The translations under genes were made by a program, and so were the position numbers. This document shows, in pieces, positions 1 to 9,330 of a DNA stretch of 64,000 bases. Source of the DNA: JAFEDN01 sp963795715 (GTDB lineage Bacteria > Pseudomonadota > Gammaproteobacteria > Coxiellales > Coxiellaceae); NCBI GenBank assembly GCA_963795715.1, contig CAWCIY010000002.1, positions 310,001-374,000 of the forward strand, given 5' to 3'. Under the pieces are notes generated by a model. That model was given only the letters and a program-made list of their open reading frames with translations, had not been told where the DNA came from and searched no databases. Position 1 is the first letter of the stretch, and each line of letters starts with the position of its first letter.

Positions 1-655
1 ACAGCTGCCTAAATTTAAAGAAGATTTCTTTTTTATATCGGGAGAGAGAGACCTTTGCCTAATTCCAACGGCCGAAGTGCCACTCACTAATTTGGCCCGG
101 GATCATATTTTTGATGCCTCTGAGTTACCTGTTAAATACGCTGCTCAAACTCCTTGTTTTCGGAGTGAGGCGGGCTCCTATGGTAAAGATACCCGGGGTA
201 TGATTCGGCAGCATCAATTTGAAAAAGTGGAATTAGTTCAGTTCGTGAGACCTACTGAGTCTTTTGAGGCACTTGAAGTATTAACTCAACATGCTCAGCG
301 GGTTTTGGAAGAGTTAGAATTGCCTTATCGAGTCATGCTGCTTTGTGCTGGCGATACCGGTTTTACATCCTCAAAAACTTTTGACATTGAAGTATGGCTG
401 CCGGGACAAAATTGTTATAGAGAAATTTCATCGTGCAGCAATTGTACCGATTTTCAAGCCCGGCGCTTGCAAGCCCGTTGGCGGCCGCAACCCGGTGCTA
501 AACCTGAATTACTCCATACCTTAAATGGTTCTGGCGTCGCCATTGGCCGATGCTTAGTGGCAGTTATGGAAAATTACCAGGATGAAAATGGGAATATTCG
601 CGTACCTAAAGTGTTACAATCCTATTTAGGTGGGGAAACCTTGCTAAAAAATTAG
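1..655 (+). CDS. serS: Seryl-tRNA synthetase, 3' part (5' end outside window)
   Basis: Charges tRNA-Ser with serine in the cytoplasm (class II aminoacyl-tRNA synthetase). The reading frame is already open at base 2 and runs without a stop to 655, so the gene is cut by the window edge and only about 217 C-terminal residues are present. Visible motifs are LIPTAEVPLTN, the class II motif 2 region PCFRSEAGSYGKDTRGM followed by HQFEKVE, the serine-site stretch CYREISSCSNCTDFQARR, and motif 3 NGSGVAIGR near the C terminus. The end of the protein (SYLGG) is in the expected place. The next gene runs on the opposite strand and overlaps the serS stop by 4 bases, so the two are convergent. Confidence 0.97.
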   Translation, partial: QLPKFKEDFFFISGERDLCLIPTAEVPLTNLARDHIFDASELPVKYAAQTPCFRSEAGSYGKDTRGMIRQHQFEKVELVQFVRPTESFEALEVLTQHAQRVLEELELPYRVMLLCAGDTGFTSSKTFDIEVWLPGQNCYREISSCSNCTDFQARRLQARWRPQPGAKPELLHTLNGSGVAIGRCLVAVMENYQDENGNIRVPKVLQSYLGGETLLKN

Positions 656-1296
656 CTTTTCAAAACAGGGTCCCTATCCTCTTGAGGGGCATAAGAAAAA
701 ATGACACTTCCGTCTTTAGTTAAATTAATCAATTCAGGTAAGTCTTCTGGATTAACTGCCAGACACCCGAAACTGCGGCCCATTCTCCCTGTGACTCTGG
801 CAAATTCTTCACTCACGTAGGGTGCTGCATGAACTACTAAGCGCCGGTTTTTAGCATTATCGTTAATATTTTTCTCAATTCCATTGATAATCATACTTTC
901 CCCATGGCTGCCCCGATAAACACCCTCAGTAATAAAAATTCCTAAACTAGATTCACGTGATTCAGGTTGGTTTGAAAAATACAAACTGGTTAAATTGCCA
1001 GTATTATGTCCATGAGCAACCCATATTTTCATTAACAGCCGATTGGTTTTTAAATCGATTACATACATTCTTTTCATAACGGAAGGCTGAGAATAATCTA
1101 CAATAGTTAAAATATCTTTTTGGATCTTGGCATGTATAGAAGCGTAATTGTACGCACTTAAAGCAAGCTTGACGATTTTTTGATCCAATTGAGTATTTTT
1201 TGAAATTTGTTGAATGTGCGAATCCTGATAGCCAGATGCAAAGGCCGGAATGTAAATCAAAATTAAACAAAAAATGAACGATTTCAATGCCAGCAT
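652..1296 (-). CDS. Secreted L,D-transpeptidase catalytic-domain protein (YkuD_2-like)
   Basis: Probable periplasmic enzyme that remodels peptidoglycan by L,D-transpeptidation. The N terminus (MLALKSFIFCLILIYIPAFASG) is a typical signal peptide, so I start at 1296. The frame stays open to a TTG at 1332, but no ribosome site supports that. The family pattern is clear: VAHGHNTGNL, then a stretch with a conserved SS-LG, then LVVHAAPYV and the catalytic-cysteine box GRSFGCLAVNP. About 215 residues, usual for this family. It converges on serS. Specific substrate unknown. The family call comes from these motifs; the role in the cell wall is inferred from the family. Confidence 0.88.
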   Translation of the reverse strand: MLALKSFIFCLILIYIPAFASGYQDSHIQQISKNTQLDQKIVKLALSAYNYASIHAKIQKDILTIVDYSQPSVMKRMYVIDLKTNRLLMKIWVAHGHNTGNLTSLYFSNQPESRESSLGIFITEGVYRGSHGESMIINGIEKNINDNAKNRRLVVHAAPYVSEEFARVTGRMGRSFGCLAVNPEDLPELINLTKDGSVIFSYAPQEDRDPVLKS

Positions 1297-1398
1297 AAAA
1301 TTAATGAAAACACGAGAATAGCTAAAAGTCAAATATCAGATGGAACATTATTAATTATGTGTTAAAATTTAATCTGCCAGAGTTTATAGGAGATGGGT

Positions 1399-2256
1399 AT
1401 GTTAAAAAATGGATTGTGCATTGCAACCGTAATATTTTTTTGTTTTCTTACAACTGTTGGTTTAGCGGATAATCCGCCGACCCAGCAGCCGCAGTCAACA
1501 GCGCCGACAACTCCTTCCAATTTAAACCAAGTCCCGGGGATTTCTGCGTTAGATATCTCTAAATTAAAATCCGGGCAAACCACGCTCAATGTCGGACATT
1601 ATAATCAACTTCCTCCTTTTTATTATGGCGAAGAAAATGCCACGGAAGGTTTTGGTTATGATATTTTTTCCGAAGTAGCCAAAAAAGCAGGGTTCACTAA
1701 AGTACATTTTATTGGTTTTGATAGTAATATTGATCTCAATTTACAATTACTGCAGGGTAAAATTGACGTGATTGCAAATTCCTGGGACTTACCCGGTATG
1801 CGTAAACAGTTTTTATTATCCGATCCTTATTATAACAAAGGCGGCTTAGGATTCTTGTATTTCAAATCTAAGGGGTCGTTCCAAACTGCAGCCGATCTTA
1901 AAGACCATAAAATAGGCGTTTTTAAACACGGATATGCAGATCATTACTGGTTGCCGATTAATGGGATTCCTAAGGAAAGCATTCAAACTTATTCTACATT
2001 GAAAGATATGATGGTGGCTTTAAGAGATAATGCTATTGATGTGGCGGTCATATATTATCCTTTGGCTCAGTTAGCTCAAATTCAGGCAGGGGATAGTGTA
2101 AATGCTGTCTTAGTACAACCCATAAACGATGTTTATGCAGTAAGAACTCAAGATGCCGAACTGCTTAAAGCACTCAACGATGCCATCACTTCCCTCAATC
2201 AAGACGGCACTCTTGAAAAATTAACGGTTCAATATTTTAATCCGGAGCCAGGATAA
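1399..2256 (+). CDS. Periplasmic amino-acid-binding protein (SBP_bac_3 family)
   Basis: Solute-binding protein of the polar amino acid ABC transporter type. The start at 1399 gives AGGAG a 6-base spacing and a clean signal peptide (MLKNGLCIATVIFFCFLTTVGLADN). An ATG at 1393 is too close to that site. After a Pro/Thr/Gln-rich linker the domain shows the family pattern: NVGHYNQLPPFYYGE, GFGYDIFSEVAKKAG, LLQGKIDVIANSW, and a C-terminal LNDAITSLNQDGTLEKL. No permease or ATPase gene lies beside it, so it may work with a transporter elsewhere or have a sensory role. It is followed after 2 bases by the phosphofructokinase gene, suggesting one transcript. Confidence 0.87.
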   Translation: MLKNGLCIATVIFFCFLTTVGLADNPPTQQPQSTAPTTPSNLNQVPGISALDISKLKSGQTTLNVGHYNQLPPFYYGEENATEGFGYDIFSEVAKKAGFTKVHFIGFDSNIDLNLQLLQGKIDVIANSWDLPGMRKQFLLSDPYYNKGGLGFLYFKSKGSFQTAADLKDHKIGVFKHGYADHYWLPINGIPKESIQTYSTLKDMMVALRDNAIDVAVIYYPLAQLAQIQAGDSVNAVLVQPINDVYAVRTQDAELLKALNDAITSLNQDGTLEKLTVQYFNPEPG

Positions 2257-2258
2257 CT

Positions 2259-3292
2259 ATGCGACTGGGAATCATGACAGGTGGAGGAGATGCTCCAGGT
2301 TTAAATGGAATAATAGAAGCAGTCACTAAGACCTTAATTGGTATGGGCCATTCAGTGTCTGGTATTTTAGATGGGTTTGAAGGTATTTTTGCTCAACGCT
2401 TGGAAGAACTCACTGAAAAAAGAGTCAATGGCATCCACGCTTTTGCAGGTACGATATTAGGAACTTCCAATAAATGTGCAACCTACGGCAGGGAAGATGA
2501 GTTTTTTCAAAAATACCAGCAATTAAAGCTCGATGGTATTATTGCTGCAGGTGGTGATGGCACATTTAAAGGACTTTCTGCCTTTCAAGGAAAGATCCCC
2601 ATAATCGGAGTACCTAAAACAATAGATAATGATTTAAGTGGTACTGAAGTGACTTTTGGCTATGATACTGCTTGTTCAGTAGTCGCCAATGCCATCGATG
2701 CTCTAAGGACCACCGCGAATGCTCATATCATAAACGCACTCTATTTTTAGAAACGATGGGCCGTTCTGCCGGCTGGATTGCTTTAGGCGGTGGGATGGCG
2801 GGTTATGCGGACGGTATTCTTATCCCTGAAAGGCCTTTTAATTTAATAGCTTTAAAACAGGCTATTTTAAGAAAACGAGCCGAAAATAAGAGGGGACTCA
2901 TTATTGCAGTTGCGGAAGGTGCTCATCCTGCGGGTCATACTCCCAAAGTGTCTTTTAAAGTAGCGGCAAGTCCACAATCGGAACGGTTTGGAGGTATCAG
3001 TGAATTTTTGGCTCGATGGTGCGATCAAGAAATGGAAGAAGAATCCCGTCATGTGGTGCTCGGCCATTTGCAACGAGCTGAAAAACCCACGACCACCGAT
3101 CGTTTTTTAACATTGTCGATGGGTACAATGGTAGGTCAATTAATTAAAGCATCCGATTGGGGAAAAGCGGTGGCGGTGCGTGCCGGTAAAGTCACTGCTG
3201 TGCCTATTGCAGAATTCATGGGTGAACCCAGATTGGTTTCGGCTCAACATCCTTGGTTGGAAATCGCTAAATCGGTGGGAATCTTTATATAA
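2259..3292 (+). pseudogene. pfkA: 6-phosphofructokinase, broken by a frameshift
   Basis: Phosphorylates fructose 6-phosphate in glycolysis. The two halves lie in different frames (about 2259-2728 and 2729-3292) but together make about 345 residues, the normal length. Visible: N-terminal GIMTGGGDAPGLN, nucleotide loop GGDGT, catalytic PKTIDNDLSGTE, and after the break RTLFLETMGRSAGW and GYADGILIPERPF. Glycine in GGDGT with lysine in PKTIDND is the combination of the mixed (group III) PFK family and suggests ATP use. The break is at CATATCAT (2724-2731); removing 5 bases restores the expected AHKRTLF. It could be a real mutation or a sequence error. Start ATG lies 2 bases after the upstream stop, with CCAGGA as ribosome site. 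Confidence 0.9.
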
Positions 3293-3322
3293 GGGGTGAT
3301 TATTTTTATAATCACCCCTTAT
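3289..3322 (+). terminator. Strong hairpin terminator after pfkA
   Basis: Two perfect 15-base arms, ATAAGGGGTGATTAT (3289-3303) and ATAATCACCCCTTAT (3308-3322), separated by TTTT. The pfkA stop codon lies in the first arm. No long T-run follows directly, so efficiency is uncertain. Confidence 0.7.
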
Positions 3323-3451
3323 GATTTTGCATGTATCCATTAAGTGTGAAACCAACTGTACTATAAATTATTTTTCTGGTTATATCCCCAGATTTCTTCT
3401 AGACTTGAATATGATATCCTATGGTTTTTATATTCCCAATTGAGGTATTTA

Positions 3452-4357
3452 ATGAAAGTCGCTATTCTATCGCGAAGAAAAGAATTGTATTCAACTCGTC
3501 GCCTAAAAGAAGCAGCAGAAGCCAGAGGACACGAAGCCACTATAGTTGATTATCTACGTTGCCACATGAATATTACGGCGGAAGAGCCTTCCATGCATTA
3601 TAAGGGCAGGCAACTCCCCTATTTCGACGCCATAATTCCTCGTATAGGCACCACTCGTACTTTTTATGGTGCTGCTGTTGTACGTCAGTTTGAAACCCTC
3701 GGTGCGTTCACTATCAATTCCTCACTTAGCATAACTCGTTCTAGAGACAAGCTTCGATCCTTACAGCTTCTTTCCAAGAAAAATATTGGTTTGCCTATCA
3801 CAGGGTTTGCTCATTCGTTACATGATGTGGATCGGTTAATTAAATTGGTTGGCGGTCCACCTTTGGTAGTGAAGTTAATAGAAGGCACCCAGGGTGTCGG
3901 CGTGGTCTTAGTAGAAACCCGTGAAGCCGCTTATAGTATTATTCAAGCATTTATGGGTCTTAATGCGAATATTATTATTCAAGAATTTATTCAAGAGGCC
4001 CAAGGGGCTGATATTCGTTGCTTTGTGGTCGGTGATAAGGTGGTCGCCGCTATGAAGCGACAGGCAGAACCCGGAGAGTTTCGTTCTAATATTCATCAGG
4101 GCGGCGCTGCCCATGCCATTAAAATCTCTAGGGCCGAAAGAGAAACAGCAATAAAAGCAGCCAGAATCATGGGCTTGAAAATGGCGGGGGTAGATATGCT
4201 GCGCTCTAACCGAGGTCCTTTAGTAATGGAAGTGAATTCTTCTCCGGGTTTAGAAGGTATAGAAACTGCCACGGGTAAAGACATCGCTACCCTCATTATT
4301 AAATACATTGAAAAGCATGCTAAAGCGCATCGTCCAAGGAAGCATTTCGAAGGATAG
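3452..4357 (+). CDS. rimK: RimK-type alpha-L-glutamate ligase
   Basis: ATP-grasp enzyme that adds glutamate residues to the C terminus of ribosomal protein S6. The start at 3452 (MKVAILSRRKELYS) matches the E. coli start MKIAILSRD and has TGAGG 6 bases upstream, giving 301 residues against 300 in E. coli. ATP-grasp elements are visible: PLVVKLIEGTQGVGVVLVE, IIQEFIQEAQGADIRCFVVG, and the metal-binding end MEVNSSPGLEGIE. It is the first gene of a three-gene run with an aspartoacylase-like gene and a RimB-type protease. In pseudomonads rimK is likewise grouped with rimB, which supports a ribosome-modification role. Confidence 0.95.
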   Translation: MKVAILSRRKELYSTRRLKEAAEARGHEATIVDYLRCHMNITAEEPSMHYKGRQLPYFDAIIPRIGTTRTFYGAAVVRQFETLGAFTINSSLSITRSRDKLRSLQLLSKKNIGLPITGFAHSLHDVDRLIKLVGGPPLVVKLIEGTQGVGVVLVETREAAYSIIQAFMGLNANIIIQEFIQEAQGADIRCFVVGDKVVAAMKRQAEPGEFRSNIHQGGAAHAIKISRAERETAIKAARIMGLKMAGVDMLRSNRGPLVMEVNSSPGLEGIETATGKDIATLIIKYIEKHAKAHRPRKHFEG

Positions 4358-4365
4358 CAGATTTT

Positions 4366-5412
4366 ATGGGCATGGATGCACAACACCGCGATTTAGTCAT
4401 CAACAGTATCATCATTCCTCCAGGCGCACACAGGACCATCATGCTTCCTATGCCGAAGTTATATGACTGGACTCCCATGAATATGCCGGTACATATTATT
4501 AGAGGATTGGATCCCGGCCCTATTGTATTGGTCACTGCCGCAGTTCATGGGGATGAGATTAATGGGGTGGAAATTATTCGCCGTTTAATTAAAAAAAAAT
4601 TTCCCAAACACATGAACGGGACTCTTATCGCTGTACCCATTGTGAATATCTATGGTTTTCTTTATCAAGACCGTTATCTCATGGACAGAAGAGATTTAAA
4701 CCGGTCGTTCCCAGGTTCTAATACCGGTTCCCTCGCCTCACGCTTAGCTTATTTGGTTATGAATGAATTAGTGGCTCATGCTACGCATATCATTGATCTT
4801 CATACCGGTTCTCTGCAACGAACCAACCTGCCACAAATCCGCGCGAATTTAGATCTGCATCAAACTGAGAAACTGGCTAAAGCTTTTCAGGCTCCCGTTA
4901 TTTTACATTCAAAAGAACGGGATGGTTCTTTACGGCAAGCAGCCAATGACAGAGGCATTCCACTGTTGTTATACGAAGCTGGGGAAGCTTTGCGCTTTAA
5001 TGAAAAAGCCATCCAAATTGGCCTTAAAGGAATAATGAATGTCATGAAAGCTTTAGACATGTTGCCGCATGATAATCATTTTTCGGCTTATTTCCATTCG
5101 CCGGTAGCACGGTCCAGCTTATGGATGCGAGCCCCTCACAGCGGAATTTTACGAGCTTATACGGTTCTAGGAAATAAAGTAAAAAAAGGTGAAAGATTGG
5201 GGCTAATTGTGAATCCAATCGGTGAAGAAGAATACGAAATAAATGCGCGTATTGCAGGTATGATTGTAGGTCAAACCAATTTTCCTTTAGTCCACGAAGG
5301 AGCCGCTCTGTTTCATATAGCCTCTTTTAAAGCAATTGAAATTGCTGAACCAGAAATAGTGGAAGAGCCTATTGAAGAGGAGACGCCTCCTTGGGTAGAA
5401 CCACATGATTAA
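4366..5412 (+). CDS. Succinylglutamate desuccinylase/aspartoacylase-family metallohydrolase
   Basis: Zinc-dependent M14-like hydrolase of about 348 residues. Zinc and catalytic motifs are visible: HGDEINGVEIIRRL (first His and Glu ligands), DRRDLNRSFPG (substrate arginine), and IIDLHTGS (third His ligand). The C-terminal part is a beta-rich biotinyl-like hairpin domain (GILRAYTVLGNKVKKGERLG) seen in longer family members. It begins 9 bases after rimK and overlaps the next gene by 8 bases, so the three are almost certainly cotranscribed. The substrate is unknown; an acyl- or glutamyl-amino acid is plausible given the rimK neighbour, but this is inference. Confidence 0.88.
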   Translation: MGMDAQHRDLVINSIIIPPGAHRTIMLPMPKLYDWTPMNMPVHIIRGLDPGPIVLVTAAVHGDEINGVEIIRRLIKKKFPKHMNGTLIAVPIVNIYGFLYQDRYLMDRRDLNRSFPGSNTGSLASRLAYLVMNELVAHATHIIDLHTGSLQRTNLPQIRANLDLHQTEKLAKAFQAPVILHSKERDGSLRQAANDRGIPLLLYEAGEALRFNEKAIQIGLKGIMNVMKALDMLPHDNHFSAYFHSPVARSSLWMRAPHSGILRAYTVLGNKVKKGERLGLIVNPIGEEEYEINARIAGMIVGQTNFPLVHEGAALFHIASFKAIEIAEPEIVEEPIEEETPPWVEPHD

Positions 5413-5881
5413 AAAATTAGATCAATTATTATTAATTGGTTGGAGAGAATGGTGCACCCTGCCCCAGCTGAATATCCCAGCAATAAAAGCCAAAATTGAT
5501 ACTGGAGCTCGCACATCGGCCTTACATGCTTCCGATATCCAAGTTCATTGGAAAAAAGGACGACGATTTATACAATTTGCAGTGTATCCTCTGCAAGGCA
5601 ATATCCAAATTAAAATCCATTGTGAAGCGCTTCTGACGGATGAAAGAATGATTACCAGTTCCAATGGCTGCCGCGAACATCGTTATATTATCAAAACCCA
5701 AATTAAAATTGCTAATCAAGTTCGGGAAATTGAATTAAGTTTATCTAATCGTGACCCTTTAAAATTTAGAATGTTGCTGGGTCGCGAAGCTCTTAAAAAT
5801 TTAGCGGTAATCGACACCGCCAGATCTTTTTGCCAAGGCCGGATAAAAAAAATCGATTTAAGTAAGATCTATCCTCATTAA
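5405..5881 (+). CDS. RimB-type putative aspartic/zinc protease (PF05618)
   Basis: About 158 residues with the retropepsin-like signature KIDTGARTSALHA and the downstream RMLLGREAL, typical of the family annotated as ATP-dependent zinc protease (RimB in Pseudomonas). Known family context is the rim cluster, where RimB acts with RimK in S6 modification. Here it overlaps the end of the aspartoacylase-like gene by 8 bases and closes the operon. No signal peptide, so cytoplasmic. The enzymatic activity of the family is still poorly defined. Confidence 0.88.
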   Translation: MIKKLDQLLLIGWREWCTLPQLNIPAIKAKIDTGARTSALHASDIQVHWKKGRRFIQFAVYPLQGNIQIKIHCEALLTDERMITSSNGCREHRYIIKTQIKIANQVREIELSLSNRDPLKFRMLLGREALKNLAVIDTARSFCQGRIKKIDLSKIYPH

Positions 5882-6109
5882 GTGCGCCTTTCTCGTGCTC
5901 GCAAGCTACGCATAATTTTAGAAAAATCCACCATCCATGAGCCGGTTATGATTATTAGAAAGGCCGGACGTTTCCAGGAAAAGCAATTCTCCAACAGTCA
6001 CGCGAAATTTTTGAGTTTTAATCATTCCTTAATGAAAATAGATTAAAATACACATTGAAATTTTTAAAAATTAGTAAATAAAAAAATAAATTAAATCAGG
6101 TAGTTAAAA

Positions 6110-8983
6110 TTGAAAAGTTTCAATATTGAGATGTTTCCTGTCCAACAAACTGGTAGCAATTGTAAGACTGTTGCAATTACCGCAATTGACCAACATTATG
6201 CGTTAAAATTGGGATATTCACCAATCCCATTGCATAAGCGTTATGATGGTGCTCCCCTATTATCAATGAGACAAATTGCAAAAGAGTTAGGCTCATTGCA
6301 GGGTGAGTTATTGGAAATAGGGATAATAATCGATATGCTAAAACATATTGGCTACGATCCTCAAATTTTAGAGTGCAAAGATGTAACAACATTTAGAAAA
6401 CATATTACAGAAAGTCTTCAGAACGATCATCCTTTAATTACGTTTTTTGCTGTAGAGACAAGTGGTACTTTATATGGTTTGCCGACTGACTATAATGGGA
6501 CCAATGAACATGCAGCTACTATTAAAGGTTATGATTCTAATACTGATAAGGTGACTATTATGCACTGGGGACAGTATTTCACCTGTCCTTTAGTGGAGTT
6601 ATATCAATCCACTCAAAGTTTACCAGAACAAAGAGAAAAAGAATTTTATAAATCTGTTAAATCTGAAAACTTAGTGAGAAAATATCAAATTTTGACAAAA
6701 GAAGAGGATATAAAGGACACTTATTCAAAAAAGCAAAGTATCGCACCAAGGCCAAATACTGGCTTTAAAAATAAATTAATTAGATTAAAGGATTTCCCTG
6801 AATTAAAGAAAATAATAGAAAAGAGGAAAATTAATTTAGCAAAAGAAATAAATCTTAATTACCTAATTAAGAGAATTGAAAACAATATCTCTAAGGAAAA
6901 ACTCCTAACAGCACAAAAAGCAGGAAATCAATATAAAGCAATACTAAAAGATTTGATTAGTCAGTATCTGTCAGATTCTAATAGAGATAACTTTGAGAAA
7001 GCTCTTATAAAAGCAGGGGACAATTATTTTAATGCCATTTTTTCAACAAATGAAGATATTTTAATCAATAAAAACCGTCAAGAAAAAATTAAAAATTTAA
7101 TTCAGCAAGTCCATAAAGCAATTTTATCACATTTAGTTTGTGAACATGAAGAGAAGAAACAAGAGCATCAATCAAAAGATATAAATCTGTATGTTATTGA
7201 GCATGTTTCTAAATCGGTTATTATTTGTAACGATGAAATTTTAGAAGGTGACACTCTTGAAACACTTTCAAATAAAGTACGAATTGTTCCTAGTGAATTT
7301 GGACACCCTAACTCATTTTTTAAAGAACTTAATTCTCTTAATCTAGCAATGCGGATAAAACTTTTTGCCCAATTCGTTCATTGTGAAAATGAAATAACAT
7401 TTGATCTCACCGAAGATCAGGTTTTTAATAATGAAGAAATACTCAGTATCATATCCTGTATATATTATTCTAACAGCCGCCAAAAGGAAATAGGACTAAA
7501 TGAAATTATTGCTTTATTTCCAAAATTTGATAATCAAAGCAATGCTAAATTAGCAACTTTAAAATTAACTATCTTCAAGAATCTTGAATTTTGTCAGGAA
7601 AGATTTGAGAATTTCATTCAAAGTTATCATAAAGTCATACAAGATAATAAAGCAGAATCAGAGGAGCAAAAGTCGGCGTTTAGCAAAATAGTTCAAGATT
7701 TCGATTTAAATAAGATGTTGGTTTTACACGATATCAACAAGGTTAGTGATTTGCTGGATAGTTTCGCTATTGAATTGCACAGAATTCTTCCGCAACATCT
7801 AAAATCACAGCACTCACCGAATATCACAATCAGCCTAAAACAAAGAAATATTATTGGAATATTAGAGGGATTTAAAGAGAAATTGGTTTCAGATTATAAA
7901 TATCCAATGCCAAAAATTAAACAAGCTATTGTAGATCAATTAGATATTGAAATGGGTGGTCACTGTAGAGCGCTTTCAGGATTTAGATCTTACTGTATTG
8001 CTTTGGAAAAGCAAAATAATCCCACCGTATTTTTAAGTGAGATTATTAAAACAGTTGAAGTAAGAGAAATAAATATCCTGCAAACAATAGATAAGTATCG
8101 AAATGGGCAAACCATTTCGGCTGGACATCATCAAATAATCAACGATTATATTCGATCAATCGTTCTGCCTCAAAAACACACAATTCATATTCTAGATGGC
8201 GAACACAGAATTATTCCACTTTTACATTATAAGTCTATAATTGATGATCAAGATAGAGTCTTCAACCAAGTAGATATTAAAAGTAAAGGTGAAGCATTAT
8301 TTGATATTGAATCTATAATCAACGAACTAAGAGACAGAAAGCAATCGGGTGATTATTGTATTTATAGTACCTTTGGGGGCCATCAAACCTTTTTCTTTTT
8401 ATCAGTCAAAGGTGAGAACTGCGAGTTGGTTTATAATGATCCTAATTTGCCTCATTATATTTTCTATGACTTAGATGATAAAAATTTTGGGAAAAATATA
8501 ATGAAACAACTGCATGATTCTCATCCAGGAAATTTGTCATGTCCTGTGCCTTTTTATGTCACTCAGTTGTCTGCACCTAATAGTGCGCCATCAGATCTTT
8601 ATAATCGGAGTGATCTTGCATGGCATGCGGAACTAGGTAATGAAAGTCAGTTTTCCAAAATTCTAAATGAGGATAAAAATGATTATCAATTGTCAATAAA
8701 GGAAAAAAGAGATTATACTCCATTGCTTTGCGCTGTCGTTGGCGGTCACAAGAATATTGTCCAAATTATTTTAGAACAAAAATATGTAACTAAAACGGAG
8801 GATATTCAAAATGCCATAATGGTCGCTGTCGAAAATAATAATTTGGATATTTTAAAATATTTAGTAGAAAAATCACCTCAGAGTGTTTCTAAAAATACTT
8901 TATATAGCTTATTTGAAAACCCGAAATACAAGAGCAATGAAGAAATAATATCGTATTTATTAACTAAAGGTGTACCAGCATAA
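6110..8983 (+). CDS. Large effector-like protein: two cysteine-peptidase-like domains plus ankyrin repeats
   Basis: 957 residues, not a housekeeping family I recognise. Residues 8-165 resemble a papain/C39-like fold: QQTGSNCKTVAI with Cys18, then EHAATIKGYD with His134 and VTIMHWGQYF. The middle is lysine- and glutamate-rich, probably helical. Residues about 612-785 look like a second, YopT/C58-like module: GGHCRALSGF (Cys619), GGHQTFFFLSV (His758), VYNDPNLPHYIFYD (Asp777). Residues 840-950 carry ankyrin-type repeats (DYTPLLCAVVGGHKNIVQII, NNLDILKYLVEKS). The start is TTG at 6110 with CAGG about 9 bases upstream; ATG 6131 is an alternative. A secreted effector is likely but not proven. Both peptidase assignments rest on pattern reading only. 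Confidence 0.75.
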   Translation: MKSFNIEMFPVQQTGSNCKTVAITAIDQHYALKLGYSPIPLHKRYDGAPLLSMRQIAKELGSLQGELLEIGIIIDMLKHIGYDPQILECKDVTTFRKHITESLQNDHPLITFFAVETSGTLYGLPTDYNGTNEHAATIKGYDSNTDKVTIMHWGQYFTCPLVELYQSTQSLPEQREKEFYKSVKSENLVRKYQILTKEEDIKDTYSKKQSIAPRPNTGFKNKLIRLKDFPELKKIIEKRKINLAKEINLNYLIKRIENNISKEKLLTAQKAGNQYKAILKDLISQYLSDSNRDNFEKALIKAGDNYFNAIFSTNEDILINKNRQEKIKNLIQQVHKAILSHLVCEHEEKKQEHQSKDINLYVIEHVSKSVIICNDEILEGDTLETLSNKVRIVPSEFGHPNSFFKELNSLNLAMRIKLFAQFVHCENEITFDLTEDQVFNNEEILSIISCIYYSNSRQKEIGLNEIIALFPKFDNQSNAKLATLKLTIFKNLEFCQERFENFIQSYHKVIQDNKAESEEQKSAFSKIVQDFDLNKMLVLHDINKVSDLLDSFAIELHRILPQHLKSQHSPNITISLKQRNIIGILEGFKEKLVSDYKYPMPKIKQAIVDQLDIEMGGHCRALSGFRSYCIALEKQNNPTVFLSEIIKTVEVREINILQTIDKYRNGQTISAGHHQIINDYIRSIVLPQKHTIHILDGEHRIIPLLHYKSIIDDQDRVFNQVDIKSKGEALFDIESIINELRDRKQSGDYCIYSTFGGHQTFFFLSVKGENCELVYNDPNLPHYIFYDLDDKNFGKNIMKQLHDSHPGNLSCPVPFYVTQLSAPNSAPSDLYNRSDLAWHAELGNESQFSKILNEDKNDYQLSIKEKRDYTPLLCAVVGGHKNIVQIILEQKYVTKTEDIQNAIMVAVENNNLDILKYLVEKSPQSVSKNTLYSLFENPKYKSNEEIISYLLTKGVPA

Positions 8984-8988
8984 AAACA

Positions 8989-9203
8989 CAATGTAAGCTC
9001 AACGCTTTGTTGTGCATCACACTGAGATCATGGGTTGAGCGTGCAGCAGTAGTCACAACCGTGCCGTTTTTAGCAGCAGCTTGGAAAGAATTATTCAAAT
9101 TGGCTCCGCCCACCGTATCAAAAACCACATCAAAACCTTTGCCTTGGGTTAGCCGTTCGATATATTGGTCAACATGACCCACTCCGCCTACCCCACCGTC
9201 ATT
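8989..9203 (-). pseudogene. Remnant of a quinone oxidoreductase/zinc-type alcohol dehydrogenase
   Basis: A roughly 70-codon fragment of a medium-chain dehydrogenase. On the minus strand it reads GGVGGVGHVDQYIERLTQG, the NAD(P)-binding glycine motif, followed by KGFDVVFDTVGGANLNNSFQ and NGTVVTTAARSTHDLS. Neither the catalytic N-terminal domain nor the rest of the C terminus is present. It abuts the 3' end of the ankyrin/peptidase-like gene, so an older metabolic gene has been mostly replaced by accessory DNA. Confidence 0.8.
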
Positions 9204-9330
9204 AACTTATTTGCAAATGCGTTTCAAATTCGAAAGCAAGACTTTCATAGATTAGATTCCTTTTAAAACTATTTTAATAAACATAAGTCATAATTTCTTC
9301 AAAGAATAAAAAGAAAGGTTTAAAAACTCT

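Noticed and set aside
2721..2740. Programmed ribosomal frameshift in pfkA
   Set aside because: No slippery heptamer or following pseudoknot is seen, and the family has none.
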